Positions 31,591 to 43,695 of a DNA stretch of 64,000 nt are shown here, in pieces; positions within the stretch are counted from its first letter, which is position 1; each line of letters opens with the position of its first letter. The position numbers were made by a program, and so were the translations under genes. Source of the DNA: Simmondsia chinensis (Eukaryota > Streptophyta > Magnoliopsida > Caryophyllales > Simmondsiaceae); NCBI GenBank assembly GCA_018398585.1, contig JAGTTD010000013.1, positions 7,598,492-7,662,491 on the forward strand, given 5' to 3'. The notes beneath the pieces are model-generated. The model ran no database searches, had not been told where the DNA came from, and was given only the letters and a program-made list of their open reading frames with translations.

Positions 31591-32083
31591 TAGAATCTAT
31601 GTAGAGATCGGATTAGGGTTTATGGCATCGGGATAACGGACTATTAGTTTATACAAGCTAACAGAGGACATTCGAGCCCTCTTACTTCTTCTATGTTCTT
31701 GAACCTCGAGTTCAAAGGGCGAATGATTTGATGATGGAGTAGATGTATCAAGCAAAGAAATAGTTAATGACACATGCATAGATTCGTTCATAGGAAATAC
31801 ATGCTTGAAGAATTCAACACCTTGAGATTCAATGATTTCACCTAGCCAAAGGCTCGAGTTATTTATTAACATAAATCTATATGTAACATTGTTCATAGCA
31901 TAACCGATAAACAACTAACATTTATTATTTTAGGACCTATTTTACTTCTTTCAAAGTCTAATATCGTAACTTTAGCTAAACATCCCCACACTTTGAGGTA
32001 TTGTAGGTTTGCTGCATAGCCCTTCTACAATTCATAAGATGTTATCTAAGATTTTATGTGGAAACCTATTAAGCACGTGATAT

Positions 32084-32168
32084 GAGGGGTAAGGCTGCCC
32101 ACATCCCCCCTCCCCCCACCATTTGGCGAGAGCTTTTGAGGTAGTGGGTTTGTTGTTGTTATTGTTGT
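32084..32168 (+). mobile_element. Au-like SINE fragment inside copia integrase
   Basis: GAGGGGTAAGGCTGCCCACATC, GGCGAGAGCTTTTGAGGTAG and TGGGTTTGTTGTTGTTATTG match the 3' half of the SINE family. The integrase text is continuous on its two sides. The duplicated target is only weakly visible (ATAT). Confidence 0.82.
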
Positions 32169-33544
32169 ATATAAAGACAACATATCTTCCTCCCACAAGC
32201 TTGAGGGTAAGCTTTTGCTAATCAACATATCATTTATCATTTCTTTAAGAGTTCTATCTTTCATTCGACTATACCGCTCTACTAAGGTGTACATGGAGTT
32301 GATAACTCATCTATTATGCCTTATTTTTTATAATGTCCCTTCAGAAAAATGGTACCATACTCACCTCTTATATCAGAGCTAGCCTTCTTGATTTTACGGT
32401 CTAATTGATTTTCAACTTCTGCTTTACACTTGAGGAACATGTCCTTGGCCTCATCTTTTGAGCTCGGGAGATATACCTCAGTAAATCTTGAGTGATCATC
32501 AATGAAAGTGATGTTGTACATCTTACCACCTCTACTTATGCTGTTCTTAAAATTATCCAAATCATTGTGCACGAGTTCAAGCAGGCTAAATGTTCAATCT
32601 ACTGATTTGTTAAAGAGTCTTTTAGAATGCCTAGCCCCTACATATACTTCGCATTTATCAAATATGTCTCCACTCTTGATGAGTTGGCCTGAATTTGTGT
32701 TCTCTTAGCTTTCTTAGTCTAAATCCGTTCTTGTAGTCTAAGGCATGGCCTATCTCGCCACAAGTCCATCATGCTTCCTTGACTTGTTTTTGGCTTCCTT
32801 TAGGGTTGTTCTAAGGCCTCTTCCACAGAACTGGTTCGACATCAAGTTTGAGCTCGAACCTTTAGCTTGGAATTTGGAACTCCCTTTGTTCTATGGCTTC
32901 TTGAACCTGCCATTTTTTTCCCCTTTACCCCTCGACTCAACCAAGTGAGTAGATAAACACGAGTGTTCAGTGGACTTCTCTTGCACTAGCTTGCGGTTGG
33001 TCCGCTAAGATTATGTGGAAAACCAGTTCTTGCATTGTCATATCTTTCTTTTTATGTATTACCTACGCCTTATAGTTATCCCAAGCAGGAGGCAGCTTTT
33101 CAATGATACAGTTTGTTTGAAATATTTCACACATTTTCATTCCTTTATAAGGATATTAGCGCATAGATTTTTGTATTCATGAATTTGGTCAAAGATTTGT
33201 TTTCCATTGGTCATGGTGAAGGACATCCACCTAGAGCAAACATACTTTCGGCAGCACTGTCGTCTATCTCACATTTATTACACAAGGCCTCTCCGATTTC
33301 CTTAGCAGCTTTCCTCTTACTATAAATTTGATACAGTGGGTGGTCATACAGTGCAGCAACATTCCCCTACAGGTTCGATTATCTTTTTTGAAGTCATTGC
33401 TTGACCTAGGAGGATCCCTATCACTCGAGAGGGTATAATGGACCTCAATTTGCCCAAGGTAAAACTCCAGTTTATAACATCACACTTTATAATTTTTCTC
33501 ATCTAGAGGTTCAATTTTTGATATGTCAATAAAAGCAGCATTAG

Positions 33545-33652
33545 GAAACAGCCTCTCTTCAGGTTAAGACCCTGAAGAGGGAAGGCTGCGCACATCCGCC
33601 CCCTCAGACCCTGCGTAGGTGGGAGCCCTTGAGGCACTGGGTATGTTTCTTT
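33545..33652 (+). mobile_element. 5'-truncated Au-like SINE inside copia gag
   Basis: The body GAAACAGCCTCTCTTCAGG ... GGAAGGCTGCGCACATCC ... CAGACCCTGCGTAGG ... GGGAGCCCTTGAGGCACTGG is bracketed by 17-bp AATAAAAGC(A/G)GCATTAG at 33528-33544 and 33653-33669 (one mismatch). Both flanks belong to the same Gag codons, proving insertion into the copia element. Confidence 0.93.
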
Positions 33653-33699
33653 AATAAAAGCGGCATTAGCCATGTTGTGATTACTCATTTTAGATAAGT

Positions 33700-35879
33700 G
33701 ACTTAGATTATTAGAAAAAATGGCTTGAATGAGTAATCAAAAGCAACCCTCGAGAGGCTAAGTCGAGATGAGGAGGCGGAATAAAACTCAAACCGACTTA
33801 TAGAGGGACTCAACAAGAAGACCTCAAACTGAACACTATAGATCTCAAACTTAGACCAAAGGACTCGAGACAAGCTAAGTAAATGATTGAAAGAAAGAGA
33901 TTCAGAGAGGAAAAATCAAATCGAAGGAAGTTGCCGCGTTGTAGAGTTCACTATTACCTTAAGTTGTTTATGCCCCTGCACTGGTACAAATGGGATCGTC
34001 AGGTACTCCGAATCCTAAAGTTGACATGGCACTAAAAATAGGAGTGTATTCTCGGTTGATAGGTTAGAGTACGCCCTAACTTGCTCAGTAACATAGGAAC
34101 TTAATGAACTCATAAGGAAAGAGGAGAGAATAAGATTTATGTTTTTCCAGTGTGTCAATGAATGCCCTAAGGCACTACATTGTAAGGCAGAAGTTTGCCC
34201 GTTCAGGCAACCGCCAGTTATGGAAAGTGGGCAAAAAATCCGACCTCAATATGAATAGTGGATGGATATCGAGGACCAAAGAATCAAACCTTGGTTAAGG
34301 AAACAACGAATATGAAAATAGTGGCCGTTGAAACGGTCAAGACATGTATTTCCTACTCGAGCTTGTAGCCTGGAGCTCGAACCCGGAGTGACTAACAGCG
34401 CCTCTTGCTAGGACCCTCGAGGTTGGCCAGGGATGACAACTCAAGCTCGAGCTTGCAACCTCATACTCAACCTAAAAGGAACTCGCCTCAAGTTCGATTT
34501 CAATGACTAAAGCCACGATGGCTATAAAAATAAAAGTCCAGGCTGGAAAAAAGTCCATATCGCACCATGCCGCCACACTCCAACCTGTAGGCCCTGCTCG
34601 GCGAGGTTGGCAGGGGGTGCGTCCACGAGTGTCGCCCAGTATGCCCACTCTCGACCCAACATGACTTTACCAAGTCAAGGGAATAAAGTATACAAAATGG
34701 CTTTCCCATCTTTAAAATTTTTATGTGAGATAGATGAACAATTTAAATAAAATTGAAGCACTGTCTATCCCCAAAATCCAACATTCGCAAATTTTCTAAT
34801 ATAGCACCACCCACATACATGCTTGAGATGTAATTCGAAAAACTTTGACCACATTGGAATGAGTGCTCAAAAGGTGCCTCAGATGGCGTATGTCACATTG
34901 AGATAAGGAGAAAGATTATATTATATATAAGTATTACAACATCCAATGTGTTTAGTAAGACATTAGGCGATCCATGGGACTAGGTTAGACTACATGCACA
35001 TGAGTGATGGATGCCTGCCTTGCCACAACGGCACAGGCGAGAAGCGCGAGTGTTCATGTTGGTATGTTGCTCCCAAGTGGTGTTCCAGTGTGCTGCAATT
35101 ACTTTGGGGTAGATTGTGACTAATCTAATATGTGATATTTCTAAGGAAAATTCAGGTTTAAGGCAGTAGTGTTCCATGAAAATATAATCTCTAACCTTAA
35201 CTCCAGCGTTTGATAAAGATTTAGAGATATGTTCGATTTGCTTGACCTTACATCTTCCATTATCCTAACATTGAATGCAACATGCCAATTGGGTTCCAAC
35301 AAAATCATCGCGACCATGGAATTGGTGACAAGGGATGAGTATGGAAATTGTTGTTTGTGTTTGGCTCTAGACTGGTGTTCTTGTATGTCGCATTAAACTT
35401 GAGGGTCAATTGCCAATGGCCTAATGTGTACAGTCACTGTGACAAATTATGGTTTTTAGGCTATGATATTATACATTTCTCTATCATTCGCTGCTAAAAG
35501 TTTAAGATAAGTGTGTTCTCTTCGAGCTTACATACTTCGTTCCAACACGTACTAAGCATCCCATGTCGATGGGATTCGAATAAAGCTACCATGATTGTGC
35601 TCGATTTATAGGTGCCTAGATGCGTCGTTTGTCAATAGGGCATATGTGACCCGACTAAGGCTCCCATGGCAACTCCGCCACCTTTGATGATAGGTCTAGT
35701 CATGAATCCAATAGCTCCAAGTCGATGATCAACCCCAATATTAGATAGGCTACCATCGATCCTATGTTAGCGATTAATTCCCTCAATCAAGCTTAAAGTA
35801 AGGAGAAGAAGTGAATTCCGTGAAAATAGGTACTAATTAATAACATAAAGCACTAAAGCTGAGAGCAGTGGAGCTCGAT
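33700..35879. other. unassigned stretch, no recognised gene
   Basis: Several 60-70-codon open runs exist on the minus strand (34500-34709, 34980-35177) without recognised motifs. Repeated CTCGAGCTTG-type text occurs near 34358 and 34443. No LTR pair or TSD was found. Confidence 0.4.
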
Positions 35880-36152
35880 AATGGTTGTTTGGTCCTGAGC
35901 AAAACGATAATAAATTACGAGATTTCCTAAGGATCGATTTAGTAAAATCCGGAATTTTGTATACTTGCAAAAGGAATGATCCATTAGGTTCAGGATTCTT
36001 TTTTGATAATGGATCATATCATACTAATATGAATCCCTTTTATTCCATTTATTCAAAGGCAAGACTTCAACAATCATTTAGACAAAATCAAGGAACTGCT
36101 CGTACATTGTTGAATAGAAATAAGAAATGCCAATCTTGTCCAATTTTGTCAT
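35880..36152 (+). pseudogene. rpoC2: nuclear-inserted chloroplast rpoC2 fragment (NUPT)
   Basis: The translation from 35885 contains [40 protein letters not shown] and [12 protein letters not shown], which I recognise as an internal part of plastid RNA polymerase subunit beta'' (rpoC2). About 270 bp are present. The frame is still open, but the piece lacks both ends and runs into a TRIM element at 36153. It is a plastid-to-nucleus transfer and not a gene. Changes from the plastid sequence suggest it is not very recent. The left edge is approximate. Confidence 0.85.
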
Positions 36153-36348
36153 TATTGAAGACTCCACATGTGAGTCTTGTGGAATCCCACATCGGAGTTG
36201 AGAGAAAGAAGAGATCACCTTATAAGCCTAGTGGGTTACTCTACCTATTGCCAACTGGTTTTAGGATAGAACCCCACTTGGGCTTATATGTGGATCTCAT
36301 GTGTTCCAACTTGGTGGGTTGGGCTTAAAGGCCCAGTGAAATTTAACA
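36153..36348 (+). repeat. 5' LTR of TRIM
   Basis: 196 bp; the first dinucleotide is TA instead of TG. Ends ...TTTAACA before the PBS. Confidence 0.93.
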
Positions 36349-36518
36349 TGGTATCAGAGCGGGTTGTTGATCCCGATCTCATGTTTGTGGCACCTTGTCC
36401 TCATGAAGAGGAGGTGCATTTGTGTTTGGTGCACCAAGGGCCTCTCCAGTATGTTGGATCCAATTAGATCGGAGAAGGCGAGGAGTACGTTTGTCATAGA
36501 CTCACATGCCAGGGGGAG

Positions 36519-36714
36519 TGTTGAAGACTCCACATGTGAGTCTTGTGGAATCCCACATCGGAGTTGAGAGAAAGAAGAGATCACCTTATAAGCCTAGTGG
36601 GTTACTCTACCTATTTCCAATTGGTTTTAGGATGGAACTCTACTTGGGCTTATATGTAGATCTCATGTGTTCCAACTCCGTGGGTTGGGCCTAAAGGCCC
36701 GGTGAAATTTAACA
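36519..36714 (+). repeat. 3' LTR of TRIM
   Basis: 196 bp, intact TG...CA, roughly 95% identical to its partner by eye. Confidence 0.94.
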
Positions 36715-37291
36715 GTAATCACATTAATGCTCTGATAATAACAATTATTTTCTTACAAAAAAACACCTTGACAATAACAATTCACATTATTCCATGCCCT
36801 GTTTCAATTTTTCTTTTCAAATTGCAGTCATATTGGTGGTTTATGTTGGAATATAAAACCAATCGCATACCTTCACTCATAAGCTTAAACTTTTGTAAAA
36901 GTTGATTTATCGACGGTGTATAATGGAAACAACACTTTAATTTAATTGTCCAACCCACGATTACTTTGTCTTTCATTTAATTAAATAAATTAAGGAAAAA
37001 AAAAATTCAGGTTGTTGTAAGGACTCGTTAAACTTGTTGCAATGTTACAGTTGTCATGTTTAATTTACATTATACGCACCAACATCAATGCATTTTCGTA
37101 CGTGCATGCTATTAAACATATTCTGCATAACTTAACAAAAACTGTATATTTGTTATATTACATATGTTTAATCTGAATATATACTCTTGTCAGCATTCTA
37201 ATTTTTTTAAAAAAATTAACATTTTTTAATAGAATAACAATTGGAAGCATACCATTTTCTTAATAAATTAAAATAATTAATATGTTTATGA
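36715..37291. other. AT-rich stretch, no gene
   Basis: No open frame or repeat boundary was recognised. The plastid rpoC2 text does not resume after the TRIM. Confidence 0.5.
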
Positions 37292-38117
37292 TGTAGAGTC
37301 AAAAAAGGCAACAAATTGGGAACGGAAGGATTCAATAGCCTTCCTTTAATTTTTTTTGCAAAAGCTAAGAGAAATAAAGGGAAAATTCTTAATTTTAATT
37401 CTTCCAATTAGAGAACAAGAAAAACATAAAACTATAATTGAAAATTGTTGAGACTTGTTTATACTTGTATTATGTATTTTATTGTATTTATCTTGTATTG
37501 CATAGAATACATGTACATAGTTAGGTAGAATATTGTTAGGACATTCAAGAAGAGAGATCAAGACATTCAAGGCCATCACTGAAGGCACTCATTCATTCTC
37601 TCATTCATGGTCACACTGTAGACAAAAGGAGACTATTCTTCTCCCCTTGACTCCATAGAGTAACCTGCCATTATGGCCAAATTACTACATTTTTAATTTT
37701 GTTTTTGTTCTTGTAAGAGTAGAATCCTGGGTGTTTTGCCATGTCTTTTCATTTTCCTTGTCTTTGTCTACTTAAGCTAGAGCTTGTATATTGTTTCATT
37801 TATCCAATGAAAATAGAGTGCAAGAGATATTCTCTCCGATTGGTTTTTTCCTTGATATTTTACAAAAATTTAGGAATAAAGTTGAATAAAACCCTAATCA
37901 GCTATCTTCTTTTGATAGAGGAGCTTTCCTAGCTAAGCAAATGCTAAGATAAATTAGGATAAATAAGAAAATCAAACAATTTTATCTAAACACAATTTCC
38001 TCTAAAAATTAAAAGTAAATCTAGCTAATCCGCATTATCTCCAATGGTTCCCCTTGTCCGCCTAATCACAAGCCGTATCATCCATCCCCCTTATCCACCT
38101 AATCACAAGCCACATCA
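37292..38117 (-). repeat. 3' LTR of gypsy element, interrupted
   Basis: The two parts 37292-37445 and 37870-38117 align with 42464-42870. The 419-bp solo LTR plus one 5-bp duplication accounts for the extra length. Confidence 0.88.
37446..37864 (+). mobile_element. solo LTR nested in gypsy LTR
   Basis: 419 bp starting TGTTGAGACTTG and ending ATTTTACA, with AAAAT duplicated at 37441-37445 and 37865-37869. The flanks join to give the uninterrupted sequence seen in the partner gypsy LTR. No internal region or PBS follows, so this is a product of LTR-LTR recombination. Strand is tentative, judged from AATGAAAATAGA (37807) as a possible polyadenylation region. Confidence 0.93.
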
Positions 38118-38199
38118 TCCTCTGCAGCCTGAAGAGAATTTACCCTCGACTTCGCTAATGCTTGTTCAAGGTCGTTCTAGCCAAAGTATAGAGCGAGGT

Positions 38200-39480
38200 G
38201 CTTAACTTTGAAGACCTCTAAAATTCTCATCCCACTTGGTAGCTGCAGGCGGTATGCATTATCATTGACTTTCTCGATGATATGCAATGGCCCAATCGTC
38301 CATGCTGTTCACTTATTGTACTCCCATGCCGGAAACTGCTCTTTGTCAAAATTGCCCCTACCTGATCGCCAAACTGAAGTTCCACTGCTCGGTGTCGCTT
38401 GCATCTTGCAACCATGCTCGTGTCCGCTCATGTATCTCTCGAAGGTTAGAGATGAAGTCCTCAACCTTTCCATGTGGGTGAATAAGATCTGGAACCAGTA
38501 CAAGGTCTATTGGCGAATGGGAAACAAAGCCGTAGACAATCTAAAATGGCGAAAACCCCGTGCTTTGATTTACAGTGCTATTATAGGTGAACTCAACTTA
38601 ATACAACTTATGATCTGATCCCTTAATATTCTCGGCAATAAGACACTGGAGAAGTCATCCAAAGATCTATTCGTCACTTCCGTTTGACCATCAGTTTGCA
38701 GATTGATGAACAATGTTGAAGGTGAGAGAGATATTCGCCATCTTCCATAAAGTCTTCCAGAAATTGTTCACAAAGCGGACATCCCTATCTGACACAATGT
38801 GAGCGGGTAACCCATGTAGTCTATAGACCTCCTGAAAATGTAGCTACACCCCATACACTACATCGGTAGCCTTCTTACATACCAAGAATTGAGCTATCTT
38901 ATAGAATCGATCCACAACAACGAAGATCGAATAAACTCCCCTCTATGTCTTTGGTAATCCTAGCGTGAAATCCATACTAATGTTTGCCCATGGTTGTCTA
39001 GGAATGGGTAATGGTAGATATATACCGGCATTAGTCATTGCCCCTTTAGAAATCTGGCAAATTTGGCATCTCTTAACAAATCTTTCACTCTCTCTCCTCA
39101 CGTTGGCCAATAATACGTACTGCTCACAAGCTTAAGTGTCTTATCTTGCCCCATATGCCCCTCGTTGTGCTTCTCCTGGATGATCTTGAGACCCAAACTT
39201 AAAGTTGAATGCATAATTGATTCCCCTTGAAGAGAAATCCCTTGTGGATAGAATATCCCAATGCTACTCTTGACTACACTCCTCATCAAATGTCCCCAAA
39301 GGCGAGATCATCCCGGTATTGTTCCGCCAACCTTTCAAAATCAAGTACTAAAGTCAAGATCAACGTAGGCCTACTCAAAGCATCAACAACCCTATTCAAT
39401 GCCCCAGGATTGCGCTTAATTACAAAGTGAAAGAGTTGAATGTAACTCGCCCACTTCACATGTCTATCAGAAGTGCTTAT
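38200..39480 (-). pseudogene. gypsy integrase relic
   Basis: Minus-strand text includes the H2C2 zinc region with IIQEKHNEGHMGQDKTLKLV and TYYWPT (39190-39098). Integrase core fragments and the C-terminal segment DFISNLREIHERTRAWLQDA (38465-38400) follow, then a block equivalent to KVNDNAYRLQLPSGM and FKVKHLALYFG (38270-38190). Multiple stops and frameshifts make it inactive. No chromodomain is apparent. Confidence 0.8.
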
Positions 39481-40700
39481 CTTGGCTATTAATGTACTTC
39501 AAGCAAGATTGACCTAGTATAAGATGAACTCCTTATTGGAGAGAGATGATTTCCAATGCCTCAAAGCTCTCACCACCACCGCATTGAACTCGATATCAAA
39601 TTTTGAATAATTGAACTTACTTCCATCAAGCTGCTCACTAAAATAAGCAATCAAATGCTCTTCTTGACTAAGCACTATGCCAATGCCATCGGTGTGTAAT
39701 TCAAACGTCTAACATAAATCTGGTAAAACTAATACCAGAGCCATGGTTAATCTCTACCACCTCCGCAAAGGCAGTCGATGCCTCCGGAGTTCAACTAAAA
39801 CTACTCCCCTTCATGCAGCTCGTAATTGGCACCATGATAGAGCTAAAACCTAGTATAAACCTCTGGTCAAAAGATGCAAGACCATGGAAGCTACGTACCT
39901 CAGTTACCAACTTTGATTGGGGCCTATTTTGAATTGTCTCTATCTTGCCTTCGTCTGCCGCAATCCCATCCTTGGATACTACAAAGCCAAGGAATGTCAC
40001 TCTGTTTTTTACAAAGTCACTCTTCTTCAAGGCGGCAAACAGATGTTGATCCCTTCGGGTTGTTAAAACCGCCCTAAGATGCTCTAGATGCTCCTTCCGG
40101 TTCGGACTGTAGATCAAACTGTCATCAAAGTAGACCACCATAAAATTATCTAATAAAGGGCCGTAGTACCTGGTTCATAAATCTCATAAACGTACTAGGC
40201 GCATTCGAAAGCCCAAACAGCATCACTAGCTACTCATATAACACTTCTCAAGTTTTGAAGGCAGTCTTCCATTTGTCTCCTTATGAAATACGAATCTGGT
40301 AGTATTCGCTCTTCAAGTCCATCTTGCTAAACACCTTTGAATTCTGCAACTGATCTAATAATTCATCCAATCTCGGAATGGGAAACCGATAACGTGCCAT
40401 GATCTTGTAGATGGCTCTACTGTCATTGCACATCCGTCAAGTTCCATCCTTCTTTGGCGTCAAGAGACCTGGAACCACACAAGGACTCAAACTCTCTAAA
40501 ATAAAACCCCTGGTGAATAACTCCCCAACTTGGGGCCTAAGCTCATCATGGTCCACTGGACTCATTCGATAATGCAGTCTATTCGATAAGGCAGCCCCTG
40601 GTACCAGATCTATCCTGTTCTAAATGTCCCTCATTGGCAGTAGATTACTCAGCACCTCTTTTGGGAAGACACTAGTAAACTCATTCAATAAGTTTTCTAT
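39480..40700 (-). pseudogene. gypsy reverse transcriptase / RNase H relic
   Basis: The open segment 40141-39791 holds the catalytic MVVYFDDSLIYS and LKKSDFVKNRVTFLGFVVSK, followed by SFHGLASFDQRFI. Upstream, broken frames to about 40640 hold the fingers/palm (equivalent of KDGTWRMC..SRAI and LDDLLDQLQ). RNase H text lies at 39780-39480. The YFDD catalytic pair is intact although the frame is not. Confidence 0.85.
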
Positions 40701-40899
40701 TTCTTCTGGTACTTTCCTTTATTTCGCCTGGCACTCCATGCCAACCAACAAAAACACCACCTTGTTCTCACCAACCTCTTTGGCGAACATGGCCCTAGAC
40801 TAAAGATTTGAATTTTTGGCTAACACCGAAGATGGTGCTTCTTCCCTCATGGGAAACAAGACTAACTTTATGCCCTCAAATATGAAGTTGTAGGTGTTT

Positions 40900-41450
40900 C
40901 ACCTTCCGTCATGGGTGGCGCCTCTGTCGAATTGCCATGGTCATCCAAGTAACAAATGACATGCATCCATGGTAACCACATCACACCATATCCTATCCAA
41001 GTATTTTGCCCCAATCGAAAATTTAACCAAACAAAGTATAGATTCTATTACCTAATTTCCTTTCTTGGGACAAGACAACTTGTATGGGTTCAGATGATCT
41101 TCCATCTTCTAGCCCAACTTCCGGACTGCTTCCTTAAAAATAACGTTCCCAGAATCAATAACTATGCGACATATCTTCCAGCCAATGGCGTAGGTTGTTT
41201 GGAAGATATTATTCCTGAGCCATCCATCTCCTTTTGCTTCCTTAGGCCCGAAACAAGCTCACCTAACCACTAATAGGTGGCCTTCTTCTCCGGCAACCTC
41301 TTCTTCGCCACTTGGCAATAGCTTGTCCTGAGCCTTCTCCTCAACTGATTTGCTATCCTCAATATGAAGACCCTCAACGTACAACCGCTTACCAGGTCTA
41401 TCGCCCTTCCAACACTAGACAGCACAGTGATCCATCTTTCCACGTTTGAA
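40900..41450 (-). pseudogene. gypsy protease region relic
   Basis: Near 41170-41115 the minus strand reads KICRIVIDSGNVIFKEAVR, a retroviral-type protease DSG site in the same context as the related element at 59921-64000. It lacks the three residues SCE present there. A zinc-knuckle-like CFK...H text precedes it near 41460-41400. Confidence 0.7.
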
Positions 41451-41689
41451 GCAACAGATCTTCAAACTACCTGGTAGATCCTGGTTATTCGGCTTATTGG
41501 GGTTGGCAACAGTTGTCCTCCCTAATTTCCGCTGTACTCCCCAGTTGGTTGGAGGTCGTACCTAATCATGCCCGCCGATCTAGGCATTCAATATATCGTA
41601 GCTTGACGTTGTTTTTGTTGGTTTTCAATGTGCAAAGACCTCTGACTTGCCTCCAAAACAGAAAAGATGCCGAACATGTTCAACACTTC

Positions 41690-42433
41690 TTAGATTGATT
41701 CCAGCAATTTGCCAACATACCTATCTGCCAACTGCTCCTTAGATTCCACGAAGTCATTCCTAGCTACTAAGGCATAGAGCTCTGCCATGTAATCCTCCAA
41801 AGATCGAGACCCTTGAGGTAAATTCTGGAGACACTGGTACATAATCCTTGTGTGATTATGAGGAACAAAGTTGCTACACATGTGCTTCTTCAGCTTCTCC
41901 CAAGTCTCAATCTTCGCCTTCCCCAGCCTAAGTCGGGTATGCTTCAATTGTTACCACCAGGCGACAGCTCTACCCCTCAACCGGGTAGCCATCAATAGTG
42001 CCTGTTTGTCCTCCGGAACTTCCTTGAATTCAAGCACCTCCTTTACCAAAATCAACCAATCCTAGAAGTCCTCGGGTTCTCTTCGACCATAGAACTCCGG
42101 AATCTCAATCCGAAGCTCGAATTCCCACCACCGATCTTCCGAGTATTCGAAAACACCTAAATTCGAGCGTTCCCTTCTGATATTCCATTCTTGGTTTACA
42201 ACCCTCTCAACTGGGTTGTTGAAGCTTTCTTCAAAGCCGCCCTCAACTCTTACACCTAGTGGTTGTTGAGGCTAAGCCTTCTAGTTGGGCGTTGCATCCA
42301 ATTGCTCCAAACTTAGCTTGGTACGTCGAAATATCTCATCCATCTCCTCAAACCTCCTATCGATGTGGTGTTGAACATCTCTCTCGTACATGTCTCTAGC
42401 GGCGTCGCATCTCTGTCGCCCACGAGCCATCAT
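41690..42433 (-). pseudogene. gypsy Gag relic
   Basis: It starts at ATG 42433 (MMARGRQRCDAARDMYERDV), followed by IPEFYGRREPEDF, a stop, DWLILVKEVLEFKEVPEDK, ALLMATRLRGRAVAWW, then the open stretch 41947-41690 with WEKLKKHMCSNFVPHNHTR and YMAELYALVARND. This is the retrotransposon gag capsid family. At least three in-frame stops are visible. Confidence 0.85.
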
Positions 42434-42463
42434 GCAAATAGTCTGAGCTCTGATATCAACTAA

Positions 42464-42870
42464 TGAAGTGCCAAAAAAGATAATACATTGGAAATGGAAG
42501 GATTCAATAGCTTTTCTTTAATTTCTATTGCAAAAGCTAAGAGAAATAAAGGGAAATTTCTAATCTTAATTCTCCTAACTAGAGAAAAAGAAAGAACATA
42601 AAACTATACATGAAAATCTAGGAATAAAATTGAATAAAACCCTAATCAGCTACCTTCTTTTTATAGAGAAATTTTCCTAACTAAGCTTAAAGACTAAAAT
42701 AAAACAGGATAAATAAGAAAATAAAATAATTTTATATTAACACTATTCTATCTAAAAATTAAAAGCAAATCTAGCTAATCCACATTATCTTCAATGGCCG
42801 TCCCCCTTATCTGCCTAGTCGGAAGCCACATCATCCGTCCCCTATATCCGCCTGATCACGTTCCACATCA
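42464..42870 (-). repeat. 5' LTR of gypsy element
   Basis: 407 bp; on the minus strand it starts TGATGTGGAACGTG and ends GGCACTTCA. The PBS TGATATCAGAGC lies 5 bases further (42458-42447). Confidence 0.9.
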
Positions 42871-43069
42871 ATTTATCATTTCTCATATATATTAATGTTC
42901 GAATATTTGTTACTTATGTACCTAGTATTCTAATATATAAAGTGAGGAAATATGAGGTTATAAATTTTATCACTCGTGTAACTTTAATCATTTTGTCATG
43001 AAATATCATCTAGCTTGATTCGGTGGATTTTCATTAGAAAATTAATTTTGACACTGGACATGATCCATG

Positions 43070-43107
<38 letters not shown>

Positions 43108-43686
43108 CTTTGTTAGAATTGGACGATTTTTTTTGCCAAAAACTGCAAACTTGGCGCATTATTTCAGCATTATATACACATATCTTATGGTAAAATGTGG
43201 CGAAATTATATCATAGTAAGCCTATTTTTTGCTCAAAACACTATATAATTCATATATATATATTGTAATTATTTATCACATGAACATTTTCAAGTGAATA
43301 TTGGTCAGACTCTAACTAAAAATTAGCTGAAATCTGACATAGGGTATCTAGGTGATAAAATTATGGATGATAATATTTTTTTACACTTTTTTATGATCAT
43401 TTTTATTAAATTATAAAACCTGCAGACATTTTTAAGCAAAATTTTTATTAAATTACGAGTGCCAATTTGCAAATTTTAACTGAGTAGCTACCAGAAATGG
43501 AAAAAAGGGACAGAGATCAGTACGCAAGCATAATATATTATTGATTATAATTTTATGCCAAATATAGTTTTTTTTTGGTTTTTTAAGCAAAATGCCAAAT
43601 ATACTTGAGACCGTTAGTGTCTTATATTTAATAGTAGAGCAACAATATTTTATTTAAATAATAATATTTTTTATTTGGATATTCCC
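42871..43686. other. AT-rich DNA with (TA)n(CA)n microsatellite
   Basis: No gene. A compound microsatellite TATATA...CACACA occupies 43070-43106. Confidence 0.6.
43070..43106. repeat. (TA)n(CA)n microsatellite
   Basis: About 12 TA units are followed by about 7 CA units. Confidence 0.95.
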
Positions 43687-43695
43687 ATAAACTAT

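Larger units (their letters stand above)
31597..33688 (-). pseudogene. copia gag-integrase relic, split by two SINEs
   Basis: On the minus strand Gag starts at ATG 33688 (MSNHNMANAAF) and is cut by a SINE (33545-33652). It resumes as DISKIEPLDEKNYKV and YKLEFYLGQIEVHYTL, then EIFQTNCIIEKLPPAWDNYK and KKDMTMQELVFHI. GAG-pre-integrase text lies at about 32660-32580. The integrase core (MYNITFIDDHSRFTEVYL, RGEYG) occupies 32572-32321. RTLKEMINDMLISKSLP (32250-32200) and SLWEEDM follow before the second SINE (32084-32168), then HVLNRFPHKI. An integrase C-terminal block FIGYAMN...RRSKRAR extends to 31597. Several frameshifts and stops occur. RT and RNase H are missing, so the element is truncated at its 3' side. 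Confidence 0.85.
36153..36714 (+). mobile_element. TRIM retrotransposon (562 bp)
   Basis: Two 196-bp LTRs (36153-36348, 36519-36714) start T(G)TTGAAGACTCCACATGTGAG and end AATTTAACA. They flank a 170-bp interior consisting of the PBS TGGTATCAGAGC (36349-36360), non-coding DNA and the PPT CCAGGGGGAG (36509-36518). Flanks GTCAT and GTAAT are a 5-bp TSD with one change. There is no coding capacity. Size and layout are exactly those of terminal-repeat retrotransposons in miniature. Confidence 0.96.
37292..42870 (-). mobile_element. Ty3/gypsy retrotransposon, old and decayed
   Basis: On the minus strand the 5' LTR is 42870-42464 (TGATGTGG ... ACTTCA), then PBS TGATATCAGAGC, gag, protease, RT, RNase H, integrase (gypsy order) and a PPT GCAGAGGA. 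The 3' LTR is 38117-37292 and contains a nested solo LTR. The two LTRs are only about 85% alike by eye. Many stops and frame changes occur throughout. The RT and integrase text closely resembles that of the element at 59921-64000, so both belong to one family. No convincing TSD was found. Confidence 0.9.

Noticed and set aside
35885..36328. 147-codon ORF
   Set aside because: It is a chance fusion of the rpoC2 fragment with the TRIM LTR and not a gene.
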